64,000 bases of DNA from Zoogloea sp. 1C4 (lineage in GTDB: Bacteria > Pseudomonadota > Gammaproteobacteria > Burkholderiales > Rhodocyclaceae): assembly GCF_009469605.1 (NCBI RefSeq), contig NZ_SSXU01000018.1, positions 1 to 64,000 on the forward strand, given 5' to 3'. Position 1 is the stretch's first letter. Each line of letters starts with the position of its first letter. This document shows positions 17,037-26,421 of this stretch, one piece after another. The notes under the pieces were generated by a model. The model worked only from the letters and a program-made list of their open reading frames with translations, was not told the DNA's origin and made no database searches. The translations under genes were made by a program, and so were the position numbers.

Positions 17037-18029
17037 TCAGCGGGCGGAATCCCGGAAGAAGCGCCAGATCACGTCCGTCGCGTCCAGTGCCTGGGATGCC
17101 GGCGCCTTGCCCCGGCGCACGGTGTCGGCCCCGGGCCAGCTATGGCCACCGGTTTCGGTGACGCACAGCTGCACGCTCACCCCGTCGCGACAGCCCGGGT
17201 GGGCCTCGCAGTGGGCGCCGGGGGCATCGAAGGTGCGCTGCACGGCCGGCGCGCACTGGTCGCGCTTCACCCAGCGGGCGATGGTCTCGGGCACCGAGAC
17301 GAAATCGGTCACCTTGCTGGCGTCGCGGAAGGCGCCCTGACCGGCGCCACCACCAAAGAGCACGTGATCGTCGTCGCGGGCGTGGATGTGCAGCACCGAT
17401 ATCGGGCGCGACGGGCTGCATTGCAGGGTGGCGTCGGTGCCGGCCACCGAGGCCACGGCCCGGAACAGGTCGGCCGCGTCGCAGGCCAGCCGATGGCTCA
17501 GCATGCCGCCGTTGGACATGCCGGTGGCGAAGATGCGCGCCGGGTCGATGGCCACCCGCCGGCGCACGTCGGCCACCACCGCGCGGGCAAAGCCCACGTC
17601 GTCGACCTTGCGGTCCCGCGCGTCGCCGCAGCAGGCGCCGGCGTTCCAGGTGGCGAAGTTGCCGCCGGGCAGCCGGCTGAAGCCATTCGGAAACACCACC
17701 ACGAAGCCCTCCCGCCGGGCCTTGCCTACCCACCCGTAACGGGCGTCGTCGGCCATCAGCCCGGCGTTTCCGCCGCCGCCATGGAAGGCCAGCACCAGCG
17801 GCACCGGCCCGCGCGGGTCGAGGCCGGGCGGGATGTACATCAGGTATTGGCGCTGCAGCCCATCGTGGGCCAGCGTATGGGCGAGGGGTTCGGCGGGCTC
17901 GGCCCGGCGCTGCTCGAGGCGTTCGCGGATGCGTTCACGCAGGCCTGGCCGCTCGGCGTCCTGGGCCGACGCGCCCGACACCCAGCCAAACACGACAATC
18001 AGTAGAAGCCACCGCCAGCGACGTCTCAT
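17037..18029 (-). CDS. Secreted PHB-depolymerase-family esterase
   Basis: This 330-aa alpha/beta hydrolase has a signal peptide (residues 1-22, ending VSGASA). The oxyanion-hole motif HGGGGN is at 83-88 and the nucleophile S172 lies in GMSNGG. The family (LpqC/poly(3-hydroxybutyrate) depolymerase and feruloyl esterase-like) cleaves short polyester or ester bonds outside the cytoplasm. Several cysteines (ACCGD, CDAADL, LQC) suggest disulfides. I start it at the ATG preceded by GGGGGG rather than at an in-frame TTG 12 bp earlier. Its true substrate could be PHB oligomers or plant esters. Confidence 0.86.
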   Translation of the reverse strand: MRRRWRWLLLIVVFGWVSGASAQDAERPGLRERIRERLEQRRAEPAEPLAHTLAHDGLQRQYLMYIPPGLDPRGPVPLVLAFHGGGGNAGLMADDARYGWVGKARREGFVVVFPNGFSRLPGGNFATWNAGACCGDARDRKVDDVGFARAVVADVRRRVAIDPARIFATGMSNGGMLSHRLACDAADLFRAVASVAGTDATLQCSPSRPISVLHIHARDDDHVLFGGGAGQGAFRDASKVTDFVSVPETIARWVKRDQCAPAVQRTFDAPGAHCEAHPGCRDGVSVQLCVTETGGHSWPGADTVRRGKAPASQALDATDVIWRFFRDSAR

Positions 18030-18041
18030 TTCACCCCCCAA

Positions 18042-18521
18042 TCAGCACCCCAGATCGCGATACCGGCTACGCAGCCCGAACAGGCGCCGCTGCACCTCCG
18101 CCAGATCGGCCCCCGCAGCCTGCCGCTCGCTCTGCTCCAGCGCCGGCAGCTGGCTGTCGAGCTGGCGACATTCCCGCTGGGCCTCCGGCGAAAGCTTCAT
18201 CCGCCGGCCAAAGGCATCGTACTGCCGGGGATTCATCCCGCTGAGGGGCCGTACTGCCTCGGCGATCTGCTCCTTGAAGACCTCGCGACGAACGTCCTCG
18301 CCAACCCGCTCCTTGCCCGACAGCTTGCTGACCCCACGGGTCGGCTCCACGTCGACCTTCTTCGCCCCCATGCAGGGCACATCGGAATACACAACCCGGC
18401 CGCCCTCGTCGCACTTGAAGACATGACGGGCTGGCGAAGGCAGGGACTGGGCGACGGCGAGGCTGGTGCAAAGCAACGGGCCAGCAAGCAGGATGAGCGT
18501 CTGGAGGGGACGGAATGGCAT
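18042..18521 (-). CDS. Secreted DUF4124-like protein
   Basis: This 159-aa protein has a signal peptide (MPFRPLQTLILLAG to about SLAVAQ) followed by a short DUF4124-like module, HVFKCDEGGRVVYSDVPC, with two cysteines. The C-terminal half is charged and probably helical, ending with RSRYRDLGC. DUF4124 proteins are periplasmic and of unknown function. It lies 12 bp upstream of the esterase, so the two are probably co-transcribed. No strong ribosome binding site precedes the ATG. Confidence 0.72.
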   Translation of the reverse strand: MPFRPLQTLILLAGPLLCTSLAVAQSLPSPARHVFKCDEGGRVVYSDVPCMGAKKVDVEPTRGVSKLSGKERVGEDVRREVFKEQIAEAVRPLSGMNPRQYDAFGRRMKLSPEAQRECRQLDSQLPALEQSERQAAGADLAEVQRRLFGLRSRYRDLGC

Positions 18522-18684
18522 GGGCGACAGGCAGGGCAAGGTTGGGGGGCGTTGGCGATGACGGCTGATGCTCGTCGGCGGAGAGGGCGCGGCGCCGAAT
18601 TCTCGCACACGTCATACGTCATGCCAATTTTTCCGGAGCAAATCCGCCATCCACACCACAACACCGGCATCGCCGCCAGACGTG

Positions 18685-18715
18685 ACAAGGCCGACCCTTG
18701 CGAGGTCGGCCTTGT
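18685..18715. terminator. Hairpin at end of the efflux operon
   Basis: ACAAGGCCGACC and GGTCGGCCTTGT form a perfect 12-bp stem with a 7-base loop, 30 bp beyond the stop of the outer membrane efflux gene. It lacks a clear T-tract on the minus strand, so it may be a weak intrinsic terminator or an mRNA-protecting 3' hairpin. Confidence 0.65.
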
Positions 18716-18744
18716 GTGCTGCCTTGGAGGCCGCCGGCGGGCGC

Positions 18745-20151
18745 TCAGCTGCCCTTCCAGCCGCCGCCCAGGGCCTTGAAGAGATCCACCGAGGCGTTGA
18801 GGCGGGCCTGACGGTTCTGCACCCAGGCGAGGGTGGCGTCGTTGGCGGTGCGCTGGGCGGTGAGCACTTCGAGGTAGGGCGAATAGCCGCCGTCGTAGCG
18901 GGCCTGGGCGAGCTTGAGGGCGCGCTGGGCAGCAGTCATGGCCTTGCCGTATGCGTCCTCGGCCTCGGCATTCTGGCGCACGGTGACGAGCGCGTCGTTC
19001 ACCTCGCGGAAGGCGGTCTGCACCGTCTTGCGATAGGTTTCGAGGGTCTGGGTCTGCTGGGCGCTCACCTGATCCACCTGGGCGCGCAGGCGGCCGCCTT
19101 CGAAGATCGGCTGGGTGATCCCGGCGCCCAGCGACCAGATGGCCGACGGGGCGCTGAACAGCTGGGACAGATCCTTGCTCTCGCGGCCGAAGTTGCCGGT
19201 GAGGGTGATGCTCGGGAACAACGCGGCCTTGGCGACGCCGATCTTCGCGTTGGCGGCGATCAGGTCGGTCTCGGCCTTGCGCACGTCGGGACGGCCTTCG
19301 AGCAGCGCCGAGGGCAGCCCGGCGGGCGGCACCGGCGGCACCGGCAGGCTGCGCAGGTCGGCCGGTGCCAGCTTGAGCCCGGGCTGGCCGACCAGCAGGC
19401 CGATGAGGTTTTCGGCCAGGGCGCGGTTCTTCTCGAGCTGGATCTGGGCCGCCGTGTAGGTGGCGAGCTCGCCTTCGGCCTGCTGCACGTCCAGCTGGGA
19501 GACGATGCCGCCCTCGAAGCGGGTGCGGGTGAGCTGGGCGCTCCTGGCCTGGGCGGTGACCGAATCGGTATTGACCAGGATCTGGGCGTCCAGCGCGCGC
19601 AGGCTGAGGTAGGCCTGGGCCACCGACGCGGCGAGGCTCAGGGACACCGTGTCGCTGGCGTAGCGGGTGCCGAGGGCCTGGGCGCGGGCGGCCTCGGAGG
19701 CACGCCGGAGCCGGCCCCACACGTCCAGCTCGAAGGAGGTGGACAGCGCCATGCGCACGTTGCTGCGGGTAATCGGCGCGGTGGACGGGATGGGCGTGGC
19801 GGTGGTCTGGCTGATCCGGTTGCGGGTGCCGGCAACGCTGCCATCCACCTGGGGCAGCAGGGCCGCATCCACCTGACGCAGCACGGCGTCGGCTTCCTCG
19901 ATGCGGGCCGCGGCGATCAGGGCGTCGGGGCTGCTGGCGAGGGCCTGGCGGACGAGCTCGTCGAGAGTGGCATCGCCGAACAGCGTCCACCAGTTGCTGG
20001 CCACCGCCGGCGCGGCGGAGAGCGGCGCCGCGGCGTATTGATCCGGCAGCTGGAGCCGGGCGTCGGGGCGGGCGTAGTCGGGGCCGATGGCGCAGCCGGC
20101 GAGCGCGCCGGCCACGGACAGCGCCAGGAGGGCGGGAAGGGTGCGGAACAT
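18745..20151 (-). CDS. RND efflux outer membrane lipoprotein (OprM/NodT family)
   Basis: This 468-aa protein is the outer membrane channel of a tripartite drug efflux pump. The lipobox LAGC gives a lipid-modified C20. The two internally repeated outer-membrane-efflux regions are visible, each with long helical stretches and motifs such as GPDYARP near the start and WVQNRQARLNASVDLFKALG at the end. Its ATG overlaps the stop of the RND transporter by one base (TAATG), so translation is coupled. It is the last gene of an adaptor-transporter-channel operon. Confidence 0.95.
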   Translation of the reverse strand: MFRTLPALLALSVAGALAGCAIGPDYARPDARLQLPDQYAAAPLSAAPAVASNWWTLFGDATLDELVRQALASSPDALIAAARIEEADAVLRQVDAALLPQVDGSVAGTRNRISQTTATPIPSTAPITRSNVRMALSTSFELDVWGRLRRASEAARAQALGTRYASDTVSLSLAASVAQAYLSLRALDAQILVNTDSVTAQARSAQLTRTRFEGGIVSQLDVQQAEGELATYTAAQIQLEKNRALAENLIGLLVGQPGLKLAPADLRSLPVPPVPPAGLPSALLEGRPDVRKAETDLIAANAKIGVAKAALFPSITLTGNFGRESKDLSQLFSAPSAIWSLGAGITQPIFEGGRLRAQVDQVSAQQTQTLETYRKTVQTAFREVNDALVTVRQNAEAEDAYGKAMTAAQRALKLAQARYDGGYSPYLEVLTAQRTANDATLAWVQNRQARLNASVDLFKALGGGWKGS

Positions 20152-23100
20152 TACTTCACCTCCTCGGTGTGGGCGTGGGGCAGATCGCCGGCCGGGTGGC
20201 GGACCTTGCCGCGGCTCAACCACTTGAAGAACAGGGGGACGAAGATGGTGGCGATGAAGGTGGCGGCGAGCATCCCGCCGACCACGCCGGTGCCCATCGA
20301 GCGGCGGGCGGCAGCGCCGGCGCCGGTGGAGATGGCCAGCGGCAGCACGCCCAGCACGAAGGCCAGCGAGGTCATCACGATGGGACGGAAGCGCAGCCGG
20401 GCGGCTTCGACCGCGGCCTCGACGATGCCCATGCCTTCGGCCTGCTTCTGGGCCGCGAACTCGACGATCAGGATCGCGTTCTTGGCTGCAAGCCCCACCA
20501 GCACCACCAGACCGATCTGGAAGTAGATGTCGTTGGGCATGCCGCGCAGGAGCACGGCCAGCAGGGCGCCGAACATCGCGAAGGGCACCGCCATGATCAC
20601 CGCCAGCGGCAGCGACCACTTCTCGTACTGGGCGGCGAGGATCAGGAAGACCATCACGATGCCGAAAGTGAAGGCGATCACCGAGGCGTTGCCGGTGCGC
20701 TTTTCCTGGAAGGCCTGGCCGACCCATTCGGTGCGATAGCCTTCCGGCAGCACTTCGGCGGAGACTTCCTCGACGGCCTTGATGGCGTCGCCCGAGCTGT
20801 AGCCCGGCGCGGCACCGCCCATCACCTTGGCGGCGACGAAGCCGTTGAAGCGCTCGATCATCTCGGGGCCGGTGATGGTCTTGACGGTGGCCACCGCCGA
20901 GAGCGGCACCATCGACCCGCCAGCCGCCTTGACGTAGGACTTGAGGATGTCTTCCGGCTTCGAGCGGTAGGCCGACTCAGCCTGCAGCTGGACCTTGTAG
21001 GTCTTGCCGCCGCGGTTGAAGTCATTCACGTACAGCGTGCCGGTGGTGGCCTGCAGGGTGGCGTAGATCGAATCCAGCGAGATGCCCATCGACATGGCCT
21101 TGGGCTCGTCCACCTCGACGAAGAGCTGCGGCGCGCTGACCCGGAAGAAGCTGTTGATGCCTGCAAGTTCCGGACGCTTCTTGAGGGCTTCGACGAACTG
21201 GCCGGTGACCGCCGCCAGATTGCGGGCATCGCCGTCGGCACGGTTCTGCAGGTACACCTCGAAGCCGCCGGCGGTGCCGAGGCCCTGGATGGGCGGCGGG
21301 TTGAACACCAGCCCCATGCCGTCGGGCAGGCTCATGCCGAGGCCCATGAACTTGCCGGCCATCTGCTCGGTGGTGACGGTGCGCTCCTCCCACGGCTTGA
21401 AGATGATGAAGGTGGTGGCGACGCTGGGCCGGTTGTTGCCGGTGATGAAGTCCACACCCTTGATGAAGAAGATGTTCTCGATGTCGTCGGACTTGATGCG
21501 ACCGTACATCTGGTCGGTGGCGTCGTTGGTACGCTGGGCCGAGGCGCCGTCGTTGAGGGTGACGAAGCCGAACAGGTAGCCCTGGTCCTCGGCCGGCACG
21601 AAGCTGCCCGGCACCGTGCGCAGCAGGAAGGCCGCGGCGCCGATGGTCAGCACGAACACCAGGGTGCCGATGATGCCGTGGCGCAGGGTCAGGCCGACGG
21701 TGTCGGTGTAGCTGTTGGTGAAGCGTTCGAACAGCCGGTTGAAGGGCCGGAACAGCGGCTTCTCCTCGTGCTCGGGCTTGAGCAGCAGGGCGCACAGGGC
21801 CGGGGTGAGGGTCAGCGCGACGATGCCGGAGATGACCACCGCCACCGCGACGGTGACGGCGAACTGCTTGTACAGCACGCCGGCGATGCCGCCGAGGAAG
21901 GCGACCGGGACGAACACCGCGCACAGCACCAGCACGATCGCGACGACTGCGCCGGACACCTCGCGCATCGCCTCGATGGCGGCGTTCTTGGGCGACATCT
22001 TCTCTTCGTTCATCAGGCGCTCGACGTTCTCGAGCACGACGATCGCGTCGTCCACGACGATACCGATCGCCAGCACCATCGCGAACAGCGTCAGGGTGTT
22101 GATCGAGAAGCCGAACAGCCACATGCCGGCGAAGGTGCCGATCAGCGACACCGGCACCGCGACGATCGGGATCAGCGTGGCGCGCCAGCTCTGCAGGAAC
22201 AGGTAGACCACCGCGATCACCAGGATCACCGCCTCGCCGAGGGTCTTCAGCACTTCCTTGGCAGATTCCTGGATGAAGCGGGTGGTGTCGTAGGGCACCA
22301 CGTACTCGACGCCCTTCGGGAAGCGTTTCTGCATCTCGTCGAGGCGGGCGCGCACGGCGGTGGCGGTGTTCAGCGCGTTGGCGCCGGACTGCAGGTAGAT
22401 GCCCATGCCGGACACCGGCGCGCCGTTCACGGTGGCGCTGCGGTCGTAGCCGTCGGCACCGAGCTCGATGCGGGCCACGTCGCGCACGCGCACCACGCCG
22501 GCGGGGCCGTCGGCGCGCAGGATGATGTTGCCGAAGTCGTCCGGGGTGAGCAGGCGGCCCTTGGCGGTGACGGTGTAGGTGAGCTGCTGGCCATTGACCA
22601 TCGGCTCGGCGCCGATCTTGCCGGCCGCGTTCTGGGTGTTCTGCACGCGGATCGCGGCGGCCACCTCGGAGGTGGTGACGCCGAGCTTGGCCATCACGTC
22701 GGGCTTGAGCCACAGGCGCATGGCGTAGATCGGGTCGAACTGCTGGGCGTCGCCCACGCCGGGGATCCGGCGGATCTCCTCTACCACGTTGGTGTTGACG
22801 TAGTTGGAGAGGAACAGCGCGTCGTGGGTGCCTTCGGGCGAGCGCAGGGCCGCGAACATCAGGATGTTGTTGGAGCGCTTCTGCACCAGCACGCCGGTGC
22901 GCCGCACGTCGTCGGGCAGGCGCGGCTCGGCCACCTTGACCCGGTTATTGACGGCGATCAGCGCGTTGTCGGGGTTGGTGCCCACCTCGAAGGTGGCGGT
23001 GATGGTGACCACCCCCGCCGAGTTGCTGGTGGAGTTGTAATAGATCAGGCCTTCCACGCCCGACAGCTGCTCCTCGATGGGCGCGGCGACGGTCTTGGAC

Positions 23101-23270
23101 AGGGTTTCGGCGTTGGCGCCGGGGAAGCTGGCGGTGATGATCACCGTCGGCGGGGTGATTTCGGGGTACTGGGCGACCGGCAGCGTGAGCGAGGCCATGA
23201 GGCCCGCGATCACGATGACGATCGAGATGACCGATGCGAAGATCGGGCGACTGATGAAGAAGCGTGACAT
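20151..23270 (-). CDS. RND multidrug efflux transporter (HAE1 family)
   Basis: This 1039-aa inner membrane protein is the proton-driven pump of a tripartite efflux system (AcrB/MexB-like). It starts MSRFFISRPIFASVISI, shows the PVAQYPEITPPTV motif shared by HAE1 pumps, and carries paired acidic residues in the helix around AMVLAIGIVVDDAIVVLENV, matching the proton-relay segment. Length and repeated two-half layout are normal. A GAGGGAG ribosome binding site supports the start. It lies between the adaptor (13 bp upstream) and the channel gene (1-bp overlap). Substrates are probably hydrophobic drugs or solvents. Confidence 0.96.
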   Translation of the reverse strand: MSRFFISRPIFASVISIVIVIAGLMASLTLPVAQYPEITPPTVIITASFPGANAETLSKTVAAPIEEQLSGVEGLIYYNSTSNSAGVVTITATFEVGTNPDNALIAVNNRVKVAEPRLPDDVRRTGVLVQKRSNNILMFAALRSPEGTHDALFLSNYVNTNVVEEIRRIPGVGDAQQFDPIYAMRLWLKPDVMAKLGVTTSEVAAAIRVQNTQNAAGKIGAEPMVNGQQLTYTVTAKGRLLTPDDFGNIILRADGPAGVVRVRDVARIELGADGYDRSATVNGAPVSGMGIYLQSGANALNTATAVRARLDEMQKRFPKGVEYVVPYDTTRFIQESAKEVLKTLGEAVILVIAVVYLFLQSWRATLIPIVAVPVSLIGTFAGMWLFGFSINTLTLFAMVLAIGIVVDDAIVVLENVERLMNEEKMSPKNAAIEAMREVSGAVVAIVLVLCAVFVPVAFLGGIAGVLYKQFAVTVAVAVVISGIVALTLTPALCALLLKPEHEEKPLFRPFNRLFERFTNSYTDTVGLTLRHGIIGTLVFVLTIGAAAFLLRTVPGSFVPAEDQGYLFGFVTLNDGASAQRTNDATDQMYGRIKSDDIENIFFIKGVDFITGNNRPSVATTFIIFKPWEERTVTTEQMAGKFMGLGMSLPDGMGLVFNPPPIQGLGTAGGFEVYLQNRADGDARNLAAVTGQFVEALKKRPELAGINSFFRVSAPQLFVEVDEPKAMSMGISLDSIYATLQATTGTLYVNDFNRGGKTYKVQLQAESAYRSKPEDILKSYVKAAGGSMVPLSAVATVKTITGPEMIERFNGFVAAKVMGGAAPGYSSGDAIKAVEEVSAEVLPEGYRTEWVGQAFQEKRTGNASVIAFTFGIVMVFLILAAQYEKWSLPLAVIMAVPFAMFGALLAVLLRGMPNDIYFQIGLVVLVGLAAKNAILIVEFAAQKQAEGMGIVEAAVEAARLRFRPIVMTSLAFVLGVLPLAISTGAGAAARRSMGTGVVGGMLAATFIATIFVPLFFKWLSRGKVRHPAGDLPHAHTEEVK

Positions 23271-23283
23271 GGATGGCGCTCCC

Positions 23284-24498
23284 TCAACCCTTGGCCGGCG
23301 CAGCGGCCGGGGCAGCGCCCGGCTTGCCGCCGGCACCCGGGCCTTCGCCCGGCCCGTGCGGGGCCACGGTGGCGCCCGGACGCAGCTTGATGAGGTTGTC
23401 CACGATCACCTTGTCGCCGGCCTTCAGGCCACCCAGGATCACCCACTCCTTGCCGCTCCACTGGCCGGTCTTGACCGGACGCGGGGCAACCTTGTTCTCG
23501 GGGCCGACGGTCATCACCACCGGGCCGCCGTCGGTCTGCATCACCGCCGCCTGGGGCACCTTGAACACCCCTTCGCGCTCGCCGGTGATCAGGCGCGCCT
23601 TGACGAACTGGCCGGGCAGCAGCTTGCCGTCCGGGTTGGGAAACTCACCGCGGAACTGCAGGGTGCCGAGCTTCGGGTCGATCTGGCTGGCGGCAAAGTT
23701 GAGCCGGCCGCGCTGGGCGTAGGTGCTGCCGTCAGGCAGGACGAGCTCGACGCCGCGGATCGCCTTGGGGTTGAAGCGGCCATCCGGCGACGCGTTGGCG
23801 AGCTCGGTGTCGGACACCGAGAAGCGCACCCAGATCGGGTTCACCTGGACGATGGTGGTCAGCAGGGTGCCGGCGCCGCTGGCGACCAGCGTGCCTTCCG
23901 ACACCTGGGCGCGGCCGGTCACGCCGGACACCGGGGCGGTGACGTTGGCGTACGACAGGTTCAGCTCGGCCTGGCGCAGGGCGGCCTGGGCGGCCTGCAC
24001 CGCCGCCTGGGCGACGCTGTTGTCGGAGGTGGCGGTGTCGTATTCGCGCTGGCTGATGGCCTGCTGGGCCAGCAGCGCCTTGAGGCGGGCGGCCTCGCGC
24101 TGGGTCTGCTCGACCTTCGCCCTGGCCTCGGCCAGCTGGGCCTTGGCCTGGGCGACAGCCACGTCGAGGGGTTCGCGGTCGATCTGGAAGAGGGTCTGGC
24201 CGGCCTTCACGCTGGCGCCTTCTTCATACACGCGCTTCATGAGGATGCCACCGACCCGGGCGCGCACTTCCACTTCCCTCGCGCCTTCGGTCTGGGCGAC
24301 GGCCTCGACGCTGGTCTCGGCGCGGGTGGGCTGCATCTCGACCGCGGTCACCGGCATCGGCGGCATGCCGCCGGCAGGCGGGCCACCGGCGCCTTGTTCC
24401 TTGCCGGAACAGGCGCTGAGCAGTACAAGGGAAACCGCCAGGGCCGGCAAGGCGAGGCGGGACGAAAGGGGCTGCTGGGGGCGGGGGTTAGCGCTCAA
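23284..24498 (-). CDS. RND efflux periplasmic adaptor (AcrA/MexA-like lipoprotein)
   Basis: This 404-aa membrane-fusion protein links the RND pump to the outer membrane channel. A lipobox (LLSAC) gives lipid-modified C30, followed by a proline/glycine-rich tether. The lipoyl halves surround a helical hairpin (roughly residues 85-180, starting REPLDVAVAQAKAQLAEARA), then the beta-barrel. No ATG is available before the signal peptide. The TTG at 24498 has GGAG 6 bp upstream and is the best start; a TTG at 24504 sits directly on that site. A non-ATG start may limit adaptor dose. Confidence 0.93.
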   Translation of the reverse strand: MSANPRPQQPLSSRLALPALAVSLVLLSACSGKEQGAGGPPAGGMPPMPVTAVEMQPTRAETSVEAVAQTEGAREVEVRARVGGILMKRVYEEGASVKAGQTLFQIDREPLDVAVAQAKAQLAEARAKVEQTQREAARLKALLAQQAISQREYDTATSDNSVAQAAVQAAQAALRQAELNLSYANVTAPVSGVTGRAQVSEGTLVASGAGTLLTTIVQVNPIWVRFSVSDTELANASPDGRFNPKAIRGVELVLPDGSTYAQRGRLNFAASQIDPKLGTLQFRGEFPNPDGKLLPGQFVKARLITGEREGVFKVPQAAVMQTDGGPVVMTVGPENKVAPRPVKTGQWSGKEWVILGGLKAGDKVIVDNLIKLRPGATVAPHGPGEGPGAGGKPGAAPAAAPAKG

Positions 24499-24542
24499 GA
24501 TCAACTCCAGGGCTGGATTTCTGGTTTGTATTGGGGCATAGT

Positions 24543-24566
24543 TTTATACAAACACGAATGTATGTA
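24543..24566. promoter_or_regulatory. AcrR/TtgR-type operator
   Basis: An imperfect palindrome containing ATACAAACACGAATGTATGT lies in the gap between the efflux operon and the TetR-family gene. Its right half GAATGTATGTA is identical to the half-site of the known E. coli AcrR operator, and the left arm (TTATACAAA) is a weaker match. Binding here would block both divergent promoters. Confidence 0.75.
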
Positions 24567-24606
24567 AATAGCTCTCAACATCATTCTACGACGGGACTAA
24601 TGCAAT

Positions 24607-25212
24607 ATGGTTCGTAAGACCAAGGAAGAAGCCGAAGCGACGCGACTCCAGATCATCGAGGCCGCCCGCCGGGTCTTTCTGGAATGCGGGGTGGGCAGCA
24701 CCAGCCTCGAAAAGATCGCCGCCGCCGCCGGCGTGACCCGCGGCGCGGTGTATTGGCACTTCAAGAACAAGACCGATCTTTTCTTCGCGATGCGCGAGGA
24801 TGCAGTGCTGCCCTTTCTCGACCGGGTGGTGTTCGACGCGGAGGCCAACGACCCGCTTGGCGGCGTCGAGCACGCCCTGCAGGAGATCATCCGCATCCTG
24901 GTGGATCAGGCCCAGACCCGCGAGACCTTCGAGATCCTCGCGTTCAAGTGCGAATACGTGGGCGAGTTCAGCTCGATGAAGGGCTGCACCGCCGGGCAGA
25001 TGGATTTTCTGGGGATGCTCACCGACGCCTACCGCCGGGCCGCCGCCAAAGGCCAGCTGCGCCTGCCGGCCGACCCGGAGATGCTGGCCTACGACACCTT
25101 CCTGTTCGTCGGCGGGCTGATCAAGCACTGGATATCCAGCACGCCCGACGAGCGCTTCCGAACCGACGCCGAGCGCTTCATCACCCAGCACGTGGCCCTG
25201 CGCCGGGCCTGA
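24607..25212 (+). CDS. TetR-family repressor (AcrR/TtgR-like)
   Basis: This 201-aa repressor has an N-terminal TetR helix-turn-helix (residues 10-56) with the family hallmark TSLEKIAAAAGVTRGAVYWHF, split here as TSLEKIAAAAGV and TRGAVYWHF, and a larger helical ligand-binding domain. The start MVRKTKEEAEATR is typical of AcrR, TtgR and MexZ-like repressors of RND pumps. It is divergent from the efflux operon with an AcrR-type operator between them. Drug binding should release the operator and induce the pump. Confidence 0.93.
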   Translation: MVRKTKEEAEATRLQIIEAARRVFLECGVGSTSLEKIAAAAGVTRGAVYWHFKNKTDLFFAMREDAVLPFLDRVVFDAEANDPLGGVEHALQEIIRILVDQAQTRETFEILAFKCEYVGEFSSMKGCTAGQMDFLGMLTDAYRRAAAKGQLRLPADPEMLAYDTFLFVGGLIKHWISSTPDERFRTDAERFITQHVALRRA

Positions 25213-25218
25213 GGCCGG

Positions 25219-26394
25219 TCAGCGGCCCGCCGGCTGGCGGGTCACCATCCCGCGGCTCTGGAAGGCCCCCGGCGCCCAGGCCGCAGGCGGCGCGAGCGGC
25301 TGGGTGCCGATGGGCAGCGCAAACTCGGCCCGGGGCGTGAGCAGTTCGCCCAGCTGACCATCGGGTTTGTCGACCCGCCCGCGCAGGATGGCCGGCGGCG
25401 TGAAATCCAGCGATTCCGGCTCGATCGCCCCGCCGGGCAGCGGGAAGTTGCCCCGGTGATCCCCCGGCAGCGACAGGCTGAAGCCCCCCAGCCCCACGGT
25501 GAGGTTGTTGCGGGTGACGATCTGGGTATCCGGCGGCAGCTTGTCGGACCACGCCCGGGTAAACCAAGCCGGCCGCCAGCCCGCGTTGATCAGCGTGTTG
25601 TGGGCCATCAGCAGGCGGTTCTCGGCCCAGCGGCTGCTTTCGGCGCCGTAGGCCACGACGATCGGGTTGGGGCTGTCGGCGCTCTGGGCGATCACGTTGC
25701 CCACCACCACCGCCACCCCGCCTTCCGGAAACTCCAGCTCGTACGACGCCATGCCGCCGGGCCCATCCACCAGCAGGTTGTAGCGGATCTCGTTGCGCCC
25801 GGCCCGGCTCTTGACCAGATGCCCCTGGTAGCCCTGGTGGAAGCGGCTGCCTTCCAGCACGAAGGACTTGATGTGCCCCACGTAGAGCAGGTGGTGCAGC
25901 CGCCCCGGCTCGCGCGGCGCGCGGCTGAAGCTGCTGTTGTAGATGCGCAGCTCGGCGGAGTCGAAGTTGGCGGTGATGAGGCCGTTCTGGTTGTCCTCGA
26001 AGACGCAGTCGCGCACCTCCAGGCTGCCCTGCTCGAAGCGGATGCCGGCGCCGTTGCCATCGGCCACCCGGGCGCCGCGGAACTCGATGTTCTCGACCTT
26101 GTAGTTACCATTGACGAACACCCAGATGCCCTTGCCGTCGGCGTCGCGGCCGTCGGCGTCGAGCACCGGACGACCGCCGAAACCGCGGATGGTCAGGGAT
26201 TTCTGGGCCCACACCGCCACGTCGCCCTTGTAGGTGCCGGGGCGGATCAGCACGGTGTCGCCATCCTTGGCGAGGCGGGCGGCGTCGGCGATGCGGGTGA
26301 CGGATTCGCCGGGCCCGACGAGGATGGTCGCCGCGGCTGCGGGCACGGCTGGCGCCGAAAGCAGGATGGCGAGGAGCGCGGTTCGGACGTTCAT
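25219..26394 (-). CDS. Exported right-handed beta-helix protein
   Basis: This 391-aa protein has a signal peptide (ending PAAAA near residue 21) and a parallel beta-helix fold, shown by DTVLIRPGTYKGDVAVW, SLTIRGFGGRPVLDADG and later rungs such as NGLITANFDSAELRIYNSSF. Such proteins are often polysaccharide lyases, epimerases or NosD-like copper-site proteins. The neighbour is an O-antigen polymerase-like membrane protein 27 bp away on the same strand, which favours a polysaccharide role. No catalytic residues could be assigned. Confidence 0.83.
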   Translation of the reverse strand: MNVRTALLAILLSAPAVPAAAATILVGPGESVTRIADAARLAKDGDTVLIRPGTYKGDVAVWAQKSLTIRGFGGRPVLDADGRDADGKGIWVFVNGNYKVENIEFRGARVADGNGAGIRFEQGSLEVRDCVFEDNQNGLITANFDSAELRIYNSSFSRAPREPGRLHHLLYVGHIKSFVLEGSRFHQGYQGHLVKSRAGRNEIRYNLLVDGPGGMASYELEFPEGGVAVVVGNVIAQSADSPNPIVVAYGAESSRWAENRLLMAHNTLINAGWRPAWFTRAWSDKLPPDTQIVTRNNLTVGLGGFSLSLPGDHRGNFPLPGGAIEPESLDFTPPAILRGRVDKPDGQLGELLTPRAEFALPIGTQPLAPPAAWAPGAFQSRGMVTRQPAGR

Positions 26395-26421
26395 GGCGAT
26401 GGCAACGGTCGGGAAAGACGA

